NCBI GenBank assembly: GCA_001799565.1 | Contig: MGTS01000005.1 | Location: 5,528 to 64,093 of the forward strand | Reading direction: 5' to 3' | DNA: 58,566 nt | Source of the DNA: Elusimicrobia bacterium GWA2_51_34 | Lineage (GTDB): Bacteria; Elusimicrobiota; Elusimicrobia; Elusimicrobiales; UBA9959 | In this document: positions 8,265-16,637 of the stretch, one piece after another | Layout: every line of letters starts with the position of its first letter | Position numbering within the stretch: the stretch's first letter is position 1 | Made by a program: the position numbers and the translations under genes | Notes under the pieces: model-generated | Databases searched by the model: none | Told to the model about the DNA's origin: nothing | Seen by the model: the letters and a program-made list of their open reading frames with translations, nothing else

Positions 8265-9464
8265 TCAAAACTGCAGTTTCTTCATGCGGCTCCACGCCAG
8301 CAGGCCCAGCCCTGAGAAGACGGCGCAGGCGGCGCCAAGCGCGAAAGGCGCGCTTGGGGAAACTTTTGACCAGAGAAGGCCCGCCATTGTGCTGGCCACG
8401 AAGGTAAGGAGTCCCACGGTCCCCTGGAAGTAACCCATGGCTGTGGCGCGGTTTGTAGTACCGCTTACGTGGGACACCACCGCTTTGGCTATGCCCTCGT
8501 TGAACGCCCCGTAAAACCCGTAGAGCGCGAACAGCGCCCAGAACATCCAGGCGCTTGACGCCAAAGCGAAACCCGTGTAAACTGCCGCGAACACGGCGAA
8601 ACCAAAAATCAAGGTTTTGACCTTTCCAAGTTTGTCCGAAAGCCAGCCCGCGGGGGCCGCCATGAAAGCGTAAACCAGGTTATACAAGGTGTATGCGAGT
8701 ATAACCGTGGTAGTGGAAAACCCGAAGGTTTTTGCTTTCATGATAAGGAAAACATCGCTTGAGTTCCCAATGGCGAAAACAGCGTATAAAACCAGAAAGC
8801 TTTTGAATTCCGTGGTCATCGGTTCTTTTCCGGACTGAGATGCCGTTTTATCCGCCTTTATTGCCACGGCCTGTTCTTTCACGAAATACATCAGCACGCC
8901 CACTCCTATAAGCGCCGGTATGAAAGCCGCCAGGAAAAGCAGGCGGTAATTGGGCGCAGAGACGGGCATAAAAGAGAGCATTAAAAGAGCGGCCAGCGGA
9001 CCGAGCGCCGCGCCCATAGTGTCCATAGCGCGATGAAACCCGAAAGCTTTGCCCCAATGCTCTTTTTCTATTGAGCCCGCTATTAAGGCGTCGCGGGCCG
9101 AGGTGCGTACGCCCTTTCCCACTCTGTCTATGAATCTAGAGAAAAGCACAAAATGCCAGGAGGAAGCCAGCGCAAGCAGGGGTTTTGAAATGGCTGAAAG
9201 CGAGTAGCCTGCAACCACAAAAGGTTTTCTTTTTCCGGTTTTGTCAGACCAGACGCCGCCCGCCATTTTAACAAAGCTCGCCGTAGCTTCGGCCGTGCCT
9301 TCTATCAAACCTACCACGCTCATGGGCGCGTTTAAAACCGAGGTCAGGAAAATAGGCACTATGGGATAAAGCATTTCGCTTGAAATATCGGTAAGCCCGC
9401 TTACCACGCCGAGCATGGTGATATTGCGGTTGAGGCCCGTTTTCATGTCTTTAAAAAAACCCAT
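8265..9464 (-). CDS. MFS transporter, 12 membrane segments
   Basis: The 399-residue protein is strongly hydrophobic throughout and has the major facilitator signature GGVWSDKTGKRKP between helices 2 and 3. It opens with about 20 residues before the first helix, and DISSEMLYPIVPIFL is typical of a widespread uncharacterised MFS group. A Lys/Thr-rich loop in the middle separates the two six-helix halves. The substrate cannot be read from sequence. The start codon lies 6 nt after TATAAA (9471-9476, minus strand), so the message may be leaderless. A repeat arm begins directly upstream of that box. Confidence 0.85.
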   Translation of the reverse strand: MGFFKDMKTGLNRNITMLGVVSGLTDISSEMLYPIVPIFLTSVLNAPMSVVGLIEGTAEATASFVKMAGGVWSDKTGKRKPFVVAGYSLSAISKPLLALASSWHFVLFSRFIDRVGKGVRTSARDALIAGSIEKEHWGKAFGFHRAMDTMGAALGPLAALLMLSFMPVSAPNYRLLFLAAFIPALIGVGVLMYFVKEQAVAIKADKTASQSGKEPMTTEFKSFLVLYAVFAIGNSSDVFLIMKAKTFGFSTTTVILAYTLYNLVYAFMAAPAGWLSDKLGKVKTLIFGFAVFAAVYTGFALASSAWMFWALFALYGFYGAFNEGIAKAVVSHVSGTTNRATAMGYFQGTVGLLTFVASTMAGLLWSKVSPSAPFALGAACAVFSGLGLLAWSRMKKLQF

Positions 9465-9470
9465 AAGTTG

Positions 9471-9476
9471 TTTATA
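9471..9476 (-). promoter_or_regulatory. Candidate -10 box of the MFS gene
   Basis: TATAAA on the minus strand ends 6 nt before the ATG. No good -35 box is seen because the upstream sequence is the GATTACAGCGAT repeat arm. The spacing would give a leaderless transcript. Confidence 0.4.
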
Positions 9477-9477
9477 A

Positions 9478-9618
9478 AGAGATTACAGCGATAACGTACA
9501 GCGATTACAGTGATACGTCAGCGATTACAACTATATAACACAGAGATTTAGTCTCCTCACTATTACCGCCGTCATCTATTCTTCATCACTGTAATCATTC
9601 CCCTATCGTTGTAATCTC
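9478..9618. repeat. Periodic-arm inverted repeat (GATTACAGCGAT type)
   Basis: Left arm of 9478-9531 repeats GATTACAGCGAT and variants; right arm of about 9583-9618 is the complement with ATCGTTGTAATC. The same word family recurs at 16550-16588 and 56637-56794. The 3' end of the minus-strand dehydrogenase gene is encoded within the right arm. Confidence 0.82.
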
Positions 9619-10489
9619 CGCCAAGCGTTTTAAAAACTACGCTCAGGTCACTGTCGCCATAACCATTATTATAAGATTTAGCCATCAGTTTTTCCACCGC
9701 TTCCGTAACCGGCAGGGCCAGCCCCGTTTTATGGGCCTCCACCAGCATGAACCGTGTGTCCTTAAGCATGTGCTTAAGGGCGAAAGCGGGGGGGTATTCC
9801 TGTTCAAGTATATTTTCCTTTTTGGCCTTGAAGTAGCCGCAGTTAAGCGCGGGGCTTTCGTCCAGCACTTTAAAAATAAGTTCCGGGGAAATTTGCATGG
9901 TTTTGGCCAGCGCGGCCGATTCGGCGAGCGCGGTGGTCATTTGCGCCACTATAAGGTTCATGCAGAGCTTAAGCGCGGTGCCGCATGGCGCCGGACCCGC
10001 GTAAACTACGGCGCATCCCATGGCGAGCAGCACCGGTTTTAATTTTTCAATGGTTTGTTGTTCGCCGCCCGCAAGTATTACAAGCTTTCCGCTTTCAGCC
10101 AGGGGTTTTGAACCCGAAACGGGGCAATCCGCGAATTTTACGCCCGCAATGTGACATTTTTTGGCAAGCGCCGCGGTGTATTCAACTGAGACCGTGCTCA
10201 TGTTTATAAGCGTGTTGCCACCCAGAAACGCCGAAAAAACTCCCTCCGGCCCTTCAATCACGGCGTCAAGCGCCGCGGGATCCGAGACCATGGTAATTAT
10301 GATGTCGCACGCCTTGGCAAGCTCGCGCGGGGTGACGGGCGTTGCGCATCCCAATTCAGCGAATTCGTAAGTGCGCGCTCTTGTGCGGTTATAAACCGAT
10401 ACGGAAAAACCGGCTTTTACAAGATTAAGCGCCATGGTCCGGCCCATAATTCCGAGCCCGATAAAACCGATTCTTGGCGGAATGGACAT
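9572..10489 (-). CDS. NAD(P)-dependent beta-hydroxyacid dehydrogenase family oxidoreductase
   Basis: The 305-residue protein has the N-terminal dinucleotide fold GFIGLGIMG (residues 8-16), the substrate motif DCPVSGSKPLAESG, and the catalytic-lysine region GTALKLCMNL. This places it in the 3-hydroxyisobutyrate dehydrogenase / glyoxylate-succinic semialdehyde reductase family. The exact substrate is uncertain; a small aldehyde or 3-hydroxyacid is likely. The ATG is preceded by AAGGAGA. The C-terminal residues MITVMKNR are encoded in the GATTACAGCGAT repeat arm, so the native C-terminus has probably been remodelled by the repeat. Confidence 0.85.
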   Translation of the reverse strand: MSIPPRIGFIGLGIMGRTMALNLVKAGFSVSVYNRTRARTYEFAELGCATPVTPRELAKACDIIITMVSDPAALDAVIEGPEGVFSAFLGGNTLINMSTVSVEYTAALAKKCHIAGVKFADCPVSGSKPLAESGKLVILAGGEQQTIEKLKPVLLAMGCAVVYAGPAPCGTALKLCMNLIVAQMTTALAESAALAKTMQISPELIFKVLDESPALNCGYFKAKKENILEQEYPPAFALKHMLKDTRFMLVEAHKTGLALPVTEAVEKLMAKSYNNGYGDSDLSVVFKTLGGDYNDRGMITVMKNR

Positions 10490-10502
10490 GTTAGTCTCCT
10501 TT

Positions 10503-10600
10503 GGTAGTCTATAGAGTCACAGAGTCTTAGAGTCCAAGAGTCTTAGAGTCGCGGAGTCCCAGACTCCCAGACTCCTAGACTCTCAGACGCCCCGACTACC
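10503..10600. repeat. Periodic-arm inverted repeat (8 bp word, AGAGTCNN)
   Basis: The left arm is built from six in-phase 8-mers AGAGTCNN and the right arm from the complementary AGACTCNN, with almost no loop. The outer ends are GGTAGTC and GACTACC. The stop codon TAG of the pseudouridine synthase gene (complement of 10596-10598) lies in the outer end of the right arm. Confidence 0.88.
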
Positions 10601-11159
10601 CTAATTTCAGACTCCTGACTTCAGCTTCTGTTATTTCACGCCATTGTCCGGGCGCCAGGCCTTTCAGGGTAAGCGGTCCGATGGCGTAGCGCAACAGCCG
10701 TAAAACAGGAAACCCCACACTGGCAAGCATACGTCTTATCTGCCGGTTGCGTCCTTCCTTTATTTTTACTTCCACCCAGGAAGTGGGCACTGTTTTCCTG
10801 AAACGGATAGGGGGATCGCGCGGCGGCAGGGCGGGTTCCTCAAGCATGCGCGCTTCACAGGGCAGGGTGGGGCCGTCGTTTAAAATCAGTCCCTTTTCTA
10901 GTTTTCCCACGGCCTCGGCGGTTATTTCCCGCTCAACCTGCGCCCAATAGGTTTTTTGCGTTTTGTGGCGTGGTTCTGAAATAAAACTTTGCAGCGCTCC
11001 GTCGCCGGTTAAAATAAGCAGGCCCTCGCTGTCGTGGTCAAGCCGTCCGGCGGCGTAAACACCCTTTGGCAGGCCGAAATCAGCCAGGGAGCGGTGCCCG
11101 TCACGCGGAGTAAATTGCGACAGCACGCCATAGGGTTTGTTGAAAATAATAGTAGGCAT
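10596..11159 (-). CDS. rluE: RsuA/RluE-type pseudouridine synthase
   Basis: The protein is about 187 residues when started at the ATG at 11159 (MPTIIFNKPYGV). A longer frame upstream would be translated repeat and is rejected. Motifs NKPYGVLSQ, GRLDHDSEGLLILT (catalytic Asp) and EGRNRQIRRM are diagnostic of the RsuA family; the short length without an S4 domain fits RluE, which modifies 23S rRNA near the peptidyl transferase centre. The stop codon comes from the repeat arm downstream. The neighbour on the other strand is RNase D, so two RNA-processing genes diverge here. Confidence 0.85.
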   Translation of the reverse strand: MPTIIFNKPYGVLSQFTPRDGHRSLADFGLPKGVYAAGRLDHDSEGLLILTGDGALQSFISEPRHKTQKTYWAQVEREITAEAVGKLEKGLILNDGPTLPCEARMLEEPALPPRDPPIRFRKTVPTSWVEVKIKEGRNRQIRRMLASVGFPVLRLLRYAIGPLTLKGLAPGQWREITEAEVRSLKLG

Positions 11160-11170
11160 CGGTAAAAAAT

Positions 11171-11282
11171 GATAGCAACGGAACGCAACAGAAAGCAAAG
11201 GAAAGCAAGTGAATGTTATGCGGTATTAAAACTCTTACTTTCTGTTGCCTTCTTTAGCTTTCTTTGGCCTTCTGTTGCTATC
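11171..11282. repeat. Periodic-arm inverted repeat (9 bp word) between divergent genes
   Basis: The left arm carries degenerate 9-mers such as AGCAACGGA and AAAGCAAAG; the right arm carries the complement (CTTTCTGTT, TGGCCTTCT). The outermost 9 bases GATAGCAAC pair with GTTGCTATC. It lies between divergent genes, so it cannot act only as a terminator of flanking genes. A near-identical word family occurs at 36387-36508. Confidence 0.85.
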
Positions 11283-11302
11283 AACTGTCTTTATGTTATT
11301 AT
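11275..11302 (+). promoter_or_regulatory. Promoter of RNase D, predicted leaderless
   Basis: TTGCTA (11275-11280) and TATTAT (11297-11302) have a 16 bp spacer, and the ATG at 11310 starts 7 nt after the -10 box. The -35 box is formed by the last bases of the repeat arm. Confidence 0.5.
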
Positions 11303-11309
11303 ATTTTAT

Positions 11310-12446
11310 ATGGACTACGCTTTTATTGAAAACCAGAAAGAGTTCGACGCTCTGGTGCCTAAATTAGCCAAACAAAAATTTCTGGCCCTTGACACGGAAT
11401 CCAACAGCCTTTACGTATATAAAGAACAGTTCTGCCTGCTTCAGCTTGCAAGCGAGCATATAAACGCCGTTGTGGATACCCTGCGGGTGGATATACGGCC
11501 TCTTCTGCCGGTTTTTGCCGACCCCAAAGTTGAAAAAATACTGCATTCCGCCGATTCGGACATAAAGGTTATTAAAGCCGCGGTTGGCGGGACTTTTGAA
11601 AATATTTTTGATGTTATGCTGGCTTCCAAGTATCTGGGTATGAAAAAATGCGGCCTTGAAAGCCTGGTGAATGAGTTCTTTAAAGTGGCGCTGAATAAAA
11701 AGTTCCAGAAGGCAGACTGGGGCAGGCGTCCGCTTACAAAAGAGATGCTGGATTACGCCATTACCGATGTGCTTTACCTCTACAGGCTGAGGGAATTGCT
11801 GGCCGCTCAGCTGAGCGAGAAAAACCGCCTGCAAGAGATAAAGGATCAGTTTTGCCAGCTGGCAAAAGTGGAACCGGTCCCTTTCCATTTTGACGGGAAA
11901 GATTTTTTACACCTGCGCAGCGCCCGCCAGCTGAACGGCAGAGGGCTGGCTGTTTTGCGCGAGCTTTATCTGGCAAGAGAAGTAGCGGCTATAAGGCGCA
12001 ATGTGCCGTCTTTTAAGGTAATAAGCGAAGATTTAATGCTGCGCCTGGCAGTCGCTCCGCGCGAGGGGCTTGAAAACCCGGGGATATTCAAAGGCATTAC
12101 AAATTATGTGCTGGCTAACCATGGTCCCTGGATACGCGAAGCCTTGCAGAAAGGCCTGAAGGCGCCTGAGGTCACTTTTCAGAAAAAGGAAGTTTCGCAC
12201 GAGAAACGGGTATACTTTGAAAGTATTAAAACCAAATTTAATGTTTTAAAACTCTGGCGCAAGACCACGGCTGCAAAACGCAATATGCTGCCCGAGGCTA
12301 TTTTGGGCAACGACCTTCTTGAGCGCATAGCTTTCGCCTCACCCAGGACCGTTGAAGAATTTAAAACCATCAGAGGCCTTGGCGCGGAAAAACTTCTTAT
12401 CTACGCCGCCGATATCCTGGATTTTCTGAAACACCATAAGGCATAG
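11310..12446 (+). CDS. rnd: Ribonuclease D (3'-5' exoribonuclease with HRDC domains)
   Basis: The 378-residue protein is started at the ATG at 11310, since the longer open frame upstream is repeat sequence. DEDD exonuclease motifs are LALDTESNS (Exo I), LHSADSDIKVI (Exo II) and YAITDVLYLYRL (Exo III, Tyr-x3-Asp). Two HRDC-like helical regions follow, the last ending FKTIRGLGAEKLLIYAADIL. RNase D trims the 3' ends of tRNA and other small RNAs. There is no ribosome binding site, in keeping with the predicted leaderless message. The gene ends at another inverted repeat. Confidence 0.9.
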   Translation: MDYAFIENQKEFDALVPKLAKQKFLALDTESNSLYVYKEQFCLLQLASEHINAVVDTLRVDIRPLLPVFADPKVEKILHSADSDIKVIKAAVGGTFENIFDVMLASKYLGMKKCGLESLVNEFFKVALNKKFQKADWGRRPLTKEMLDYAITDVLYLYRLRELLAAQLSEKNRLQEIKDQFCQLAKVEPVPFHFDGKDFLHLRSARQLNGRGLAVLRELYLAREVAAIRRNVPSFKVISEDLMLRLAVAPREGLENPGIFKGITNYVLANHGPWIREALQKGLKAPEVTFQKKEVSHEKRVYFESIKTKFNVLKLWRKTTAAKRNMLPEAILGNDLLERIAFASPRTVEEFKTIRGLGAEKLLIYAADILDFLKHHKA

Positions 12447-12450
12447 GGGA

Positions 12451-12562
12451 GATGCGTGGATGCCTGGAGGCATGGACGCGTGGATGTAAAGAGGATGGAA
12501 GGCGGAAATTTAATAGCTTCACCCTCTAAATTGCTGCGCATCTAAACTGCTAAGCATCTAAT
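12451..12562. repeat. Periodic-arm inverted repeat (8 bp word, GATGCGTG type)
   Basis: The left arm repeats the 8-mer GATGCNTG; the right arm carries GCATCTAA and variants. It fills the junction of convergent RNase D and YgiQ genes. The same word family is seen at 39311-39443. Confidence 0.75.
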
Positions 12563-14392
12563 CTACCTTGCCAGCAGGCGCCTTAACAGGTCCGGTCTTC
12601 TTATTTCGTGGAGGGCTTTGGAGATCAGCGGTTTATTTTCAGGTTTGAAATACTGAAGGAGCGCCCTCTGCATGCGGCGCTCCGTTTCTTTTTTAGGCAC
12701 ATAAACCGTTTCAAGCGTGAACGGGTCAAGCCCGGTATAATAAATAGAAGTGGCAAGCTCCATGGGCGCGGGCAGGAAATCGTTTATCTGCTGCGGGCGG
12801 ATGCCACGCTCCTTAAGGAAAACCGCCAATTCCGCCATGTCTATAAGCGTAGAGCCAGGATGCGCCGCGATAAAATAAAGCACCATGTATTGTTCTTTGC
12901 CTGCGTGCTTTGATTCCACGGCGAATTTCTCCGCGAACTGTCTGAAAATTTCCACCGACGGTTTTTTCATAACCGCAAGCACTTTGGGTGTTATATGTTC
13001 CGGCGCCACTTTCAACTGGCCGCCGGTGTGATACCGCGCAATTTCTGAGATGTACTCGCCGCACTGGAGCGCCAGATCCATTCTTATGCCGCTCGCGATA
13101 AAAGCTTTTTTCAGGCCTTTAATGGAGCGCATTTTCCGCATCAGCGAGAGCAGGGGCTTGTGGTCGGTGCCAAGGTTGGCGCAGAGCGCCGGGTAAAGGC
13201 AGGAAAGTTTTTTACATTTCCCGCATATTTCCATGTCTTTGCCGCCCATGCGGTACATATTAGCCGACGGTCCTCCGAGGTCCGAGATATTGCCTGGATG
13301 ATTTGCGGTATTAAGCAATTCCCGTGCTTCTTTTTCAACTGAGCTTTCGCTGCGGGATTGTATGAAGCGGCCCTGGTGGAGTGTAAGCGAGCAAAAGGCG
13401 CAGCCCCCGAAACAGCCGCGATGTATGACTATTGAGTCCTTTATCATCTCAAGGGCGGGTATAGCCGTCTGAGGGCCATAGGCCTTTGATACGGCACCTG
13501 CGCAAACATTGGGCTCTTTATACGATGGATGGGCTTTTTTTGTATAGGGCAGGCCGTAAATATAATCCATTTCCGCCATGGTGGCGGGGAGTGCCGGTGG
13601 ATTCTGCACCACGGCTCGGCCTTCGCTTTTCTGTATGAGTATTTTGGCGTTGTAGGGGTTTGATTCTTCGTAAATTACGCGGGTGGCGTTTGAAAACTTC
13701 ACCCGGTCGGAAGCGACTTCGCCGGCAGTGGGAAGCGTTATGGAGTCCGGAATATTCAGTTCCGCCGTTTCCCTGGCGCCCGGGGCGTAGGCGGTGCCGC
13801 GTATGTTCCTGAGTTCGTTTATCTTTTCGCCTTTTGCCAGGCGTCCGGTTATTTCAGTTATCTGTTTCTCTCCCATACCGTAAACCAGTAAATCAGCCTT
13901 GGAATCCAGCAGCACGCTTTTTCGCACTTTGTCCGACCAATAGTCGTAATGGGCGAAGCGGCGCATGGTGGCTTCTATGCCGCCTATTATTACGGGGGCG
14001 TCGGGGTAGGCTTCTTTGGCTCTTTGGGAGTAGATGATAGTTGCGCGGTCGGGGCGGCGGCCGGGCTGGCCTCCGGGGGAAAAATCGTCTTCCGAGCGGA
14101 TCTTTTTGTTATGGGTATACTTATTTATCATGGAGTCCATGTTGCCGGATGAGACTCCGAAGAACAGGCGGGGTTTGCCGAATTTTTTGAAGTCGGCGCA
14201 GTTTTGCCAGCCGGGTTGGGGGAGTATGGCGACGCGGAAGCCTTTTGCCTCAAGCACGCGGCCAAGAAGTGCCATGGCAAACGAGGGATGGTCCACATAG
14301 GCGTCGCCGGTGACCAGGACTATATCAACATAGTCCCAGCCGCGGGCGTTAATTTCTTCTGGGGTGATTGGGAGAAACTTATTGATGTTCAT
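12563..14392 (-). CDS. ygiQ: YgiQ family radical SAM protein
   Basis: The 609-residue protein begins FLPITPEEINARGWDYVDIV, followed by the cobalamin-type N-terminal region with GDAYVDHPSFA and IIGGIEATMRRFAHYDYW, all typical of YgiQ. The radical SAM cluster motif CFGGCAFC (Cys-x3-Cys-x2-Cys) is near residue 320. A second Cys group CGKCKKLSC follows. The C-terminal part has QINDFLPAPMELATSIYYTG. The reaction of YgiQ is unknown. The length is normal and no damage is seen. Confidence 0.92.
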   Translation of the reverse strand: MNINKFLPITPEEINARGWDYVDIVLVTGDAYVDHPSFAMALLGRVLEAKGFRVAILPQPGWQNCADFKKFGKPRLFFGVSSGNMDSMINKYTHNKKIRSEDDFSPGGQPGRRPDRATIIYSQRAKEAYPDAPVIIGGIEATMRRFAHYDYWSDKVRKSVLLDSKADLLVYGMGEKQITEITGRLAKGEKINELRNIRGTAYAPGARETAELNIPDSITLPTAGEVASDRVKFSNATRVIYEESNPYNAKILIQKSEGRAVVQNPPALPATMAEMDYIYGLPYTKKAHPSYKEPNVCAGAVSKAYGPQTAIPALEMIKDSIVIHRGCFGGCAFCSLTLHQGRFIQSRSESSVEKEARELLNTANHPGNISDLGGPSANMYRMGGKDMEICGKCKKLSCLYPALCANLGTDHKPLLSLMRKMRSIKGLKKAFIASGIRMDLALQCGEYISEIARYHTGGQLKVAPEHITPKVLAVMKKPSVEIFRQFAEKFAVESKHAGKEQYMVLYFIAAHPGSTLIDMAELAVFLKERGIRPQQINDFLPAPMELATSIYYTGLDPFTLETVYVPKKETERRMQRALLQYFKPENKPLISKALHEIRRPDLLRRLLAR

Positions 14393-14841
14393 AATTTAAA
14401 ATTCAGGGTCCGGGGTCCTGCCGCTGGATTTGGACGGCGGGGACGGGGTCCGCCAGAAGCGGCCCCTCGCCACTCACCTCGCTGAATGCCCAGTGCGAGG
14501 TTCCGTGAAGCCCCGCCTTGCCAAACACCAGCGTCACCCCTCCAAAGAATTTGGTTATTATATAAGGTGGTTGTCCCCACCCTGTTGTTAACTTGAATAG
14601 CCCGCCCTTTTTCTTTATTGCTGCTGGCAGTATAAAAAAGGCATGAGCGCCGGGGGAAAACTCCAGCTAGATTATAACATTTTGAGGTTTTTTGAGAGAG
14701 TTTGGATGCTATAGTTATATACAGCGCGTTTCCTGGACTTTTTTTGGAATTTTTAAAAATGAAACATTAATTTAATATCACGGAAGTATACTTTATTGGA
14801 ATATGCGGCTGTAAGGAATAAGCGTTGTGAGAGGAGGATAT
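14393..14841. other. Long intergenic region, no clear gene
   Basis: The first half (14400-14590) is GC-rich and contains hairpin-forming stretches, for example GGCGG...CCGCC at 14437-14456 and GGTGGTTG...CACC near 14569. The second half (14660-14820) is AT-rich with several TATA-like boxes and probably holds the promoter of the following small gene. Frames in this region show no known family. Confidence 0.5.
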
Positions 14842-15012
14842 ATGTGCCCTGTGAACATCCTTAAAATCGGTTCCAAATTGGAAAGTCTTTTCGCAAACAG
14901 GGTTTCAAGAGTGAGGCTTAACGGGGCTAAGGTTTCCCCGTGCCCCGCCAAAATTTACTACCTGTGGGAAAAGCACGACATCAAGCGCATAGAACTCTTC
15001 AGTATGGAGTGA
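14842..15012 (+). CDS. Small basic hypothetical protein
   Basis: The 56-residue product starts MCPVNILKIGSKLESL and is rich in Lys, Arg and Ser with two cysteines. The ATG is preceded by AGGAGG (14832-14837), although the spacing of 4 nt is short; a GTG at 14827 would add five residues. I recognise no family. It is the first gene of an accessory stretch with genes of unlike composition. Coding status rests mainly on the strong ribosome binding site. Confidence 0.4.
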   Translation: MCPVNILKIGSKLESLFANRVSRVRLNGAKVSPCPAKIYYLWEKHDIKRIELFSME

Positions 15013-15187
15013 AACAGACGATTGGTAACAGATTTGTGTGTGTTATCCGGCTCTTGAAATCTTATGCCTGCCTAATCAGCTGACGATAGAAATAACCTTC
15101 CCCCGTTCCCTTGACCACTGCTGAGTTGCTGAATTCTGTATTTAATAAAAAAGCCTTACTCTTTGTATTTATGGATAAGCATGTAAA

Positions 15188-15508
15188 ATGACCGCTAAAT
15201 TATTGGCTGGGAATATATGTGACTTTTACCGGCATGGGTGCTGTTGGCCTTATGCCGTCTCCTTTTTTCTTGTTTTGATCATTTATTGGCTGGATTTCTT
15301 TTTTGTGAATACGCGCTGTCACACGGCAAGTTTACTCGCTTACGGGATAATTTTCGCCTACTATCTTCAAAATGTCCGGCTGTATGTCCGGGATAAAATT
15401 AAAGCGGCAAACGCCGGATTTTTTATAGTATTTCTGTCTTTTAAAATAACCGTCTGGGGATTAATACTGGTTTCACTCTATTTGCTGAAATCAATGAGTT
15501 GTGTGTAA
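15188..15508 (+). CDS. Small integral membrane protein, unknown
   Basis: The 106-residue product has three predicted membrane helices: about 23-40 (SFFLVLIIYWLDFFF), 47-63 (LLAYGIIFAYYL) and 75-98 (GFFIVFLSFKITVWGLILV). A short positively charged loop (RLYVRDKIKAAN) separates helices 2 and 3. There is no clear ribosome binding site, and the family is not recognised. It sits beside a nucleotidyltransferase gene, but a link is not shown. Confidence 0.45.
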   Translation: MTAKLLAGNICDFYRHGCCWPYAVSFFLVLIIYWLDFFFVNTRCHTASLLAYGIIFAYYLQNVRLYVRDKIKAANAGFFIVFLSFKITVWGLILVSLYLLKSMSCV

Positions 15509-15561
15509 CCGGATAGAGTTATTCAGCAATGCGAAAGGCGCTGCCTTTTCGGTTGCGCTAT

Positions 15562-15592
15562 AGGACAACCCTGTCGCCTTTTTTCGTATAAT
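15562..15592 (+). promoter_or_regulatory. Promoter of the nucleotidyltransferase pair, predicted leaderless
   Basis: TATAAT at 15587-15592 is consensus and ends 6 nt before the ATG at 15599. AGGACA at 15562-15567 is a partial -35 box with a slightly long 19 bp spacer. Confidence 0.5.
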
Positions 15593-15598
15593 ACGCCT

Positions 15599-16141
15599 AT
15601 GGACCTAAAAAAGGCGCTATCGCTTCTTGTTGCGGAGTTCGGCAGCCACGATATCCCATACGCGCTTATAGGCGGATTTGCCATGGGCGCCCTGGGAGTG
15701 CCCAGAAGTACAATAGACCTGGACTTTCTTGTTACCTCTGAAAGTCTGCACAAGGTTGAGGCTGTAATGCTGGCGCTGGGTTATAAAAAGGTTTTTTCCT
15801 CTGAAAATGCATCCCAATATGTATCGCCTGCAAAAGAGCTTGGGGAAGTTGATTTTCTTCACGCTTTCAGACCCATTTCAAAAAAAATGCTTAAAAGCGC
15901 CGGTACGGCGGCGGTATTTGGAGGGGAAATAAAAGTGAAAGTTTTAAAAGCGGAAGATATTATAGGTCTAAAAGTGCAAGCTATCGCCAATAATCCAAAC
16001 CGCTTTCACAAGGACAACTCTGACATAGAAGAACTTTTGAAGACTGTTAAAGTAGACTGGGAAACGCTGAAAACCTATTTTGAGCTATTCAGCATGACTG
16101 ACAGATTTCTGGAATTGAAGGCAAAATATGAACGAAAATAA
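15599..16141 (+). CDS. Nucleotidyltransferase-like protein (MNT/AbiEii-type fold)
   Basis: The 180-residue protein has the motif ALIGGFAMGALGVPRSTIDLD, split here as a glycine pair followed by an Asp-x-Asp (IDLDFL), the catalytic pattern of pol-beta type nucleotidyltransferases. A third acidic site may be EVDFLHAF near residue 82. The C-terminal LKVQAIANNPNRFHKDNSDI with downstream helices fits proteins formerly grouped with AbiEii-like toxins. It overlaps the next small gene by 14 bp, an arrangement common in toxin-antitoxin pairs. Function as a toxin is inference only; a stand-alone nucleotidyltransferase is equally possible. Confidence 0.65.
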   Translation: MDLKKALSLLVAEFGSHDIPYALIGGFAMGALGVPRSTIDLDFLVTSESLHKVEAVMLALGYKKVFSSENASQYVSPAKELGEVDFLHAFRPISKKMLKSAGTAAVFGGEIKVKVLKAEDIIGLKVQAIANNPNRFHKDNSDIEELLKTVKVDWETLKTYFELFSMTDRFLELKAKYERK

Positions 16142-16334
16142 AAAAAATCCGGTTTTTACGAAAAACATAGACCGGGACATGTTCCGCATGGCTGCCGGAA
16201 AAGGTTCTTTCTTCAATAAGGACGGGAAATATGACGCGGCGGTCTGGTTGGACTTTGCCAACCAGTTCAACGAATTTATGTGCCATGCCAGAAAACCCTT
16301 CATCCCCATAACCGGCAATAACTTCAAGCTTTAG
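16128..16334 (+). CDS. Small partner protein of the nucleotidyltransferase
   Basis: The 68-residue product (MNENKKNPVFTKNIDRDMF...) starts inside the end of the nucleotidyltransferase gene. It contains a Lys-rich N-terminus and FFNKDGKYDAAVWLDFANQFNEF in its centre. No family is recognised. The overlap suggests translational coupling with the upstream gene. It could be the antitoxin-like or regulatory partner, but nothing in the sequence proves this. Confidence 0.5.
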   Translation: MNENKKNPVFTKNIDRDMFRMAAGKGSFFNKDGKYDAAVWLDFANQFNEFMCHARKPFIPITGNNFKL

Positions 16335-16637
16335 AGAAGCACCGCCTATTTTTCGTTTAATAAATGCGGGGGAAAAGGTAAGCAGGTGTTTTTTCTTTGT
16401 TTTTGTCAGGAGCGAAAGAGAGATCGTTTGTTAAAATTTTAATTACGCGCGGCTAAATCACACATTACAGGTTTATTATAGCGACAATACGGTGTCGTGA
16501 TGGTCTGCTATACTATTTAACAGGCTGGTGAAAAACTTTTCATCGGCCTGGATTACAGCGATTTTGGAAAGGCGATTACAGCGATAAAAAATGGATTTTT
16601 ATATCAGTCTTTTAGCGCATTATCAAGGACCTGTTTT
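16335..16637. other. Intergenic region with one arm of the GATTACAGCGAT repeat
   Basis: No gene is seen. The region is AT-rich. TATACT at 16509-16514 could be a -10 box for the DUF559 gene. At 16550-16588 two copies of GATTACAGCGAT lie in direct orientation without a matching inverted arm, so this may be a degraded member of the family at 9.5 and 56.7 kb. Confidence 0.5.

Noticed and set aside
11160-11198. N-terminal extension of the RluE-like protein
   Set aside because: These 13 residues are encoded by the repeat arm, while MPTIIFNKPYG matches the usual start of the family.
11169-11309. N-terminal extension of RNase D
   Set aside because: The codons fall in a periodic-arm inverted repeat, and the family motif begins right after the ATG at 11310, which has a promoter at leaderless spacing.
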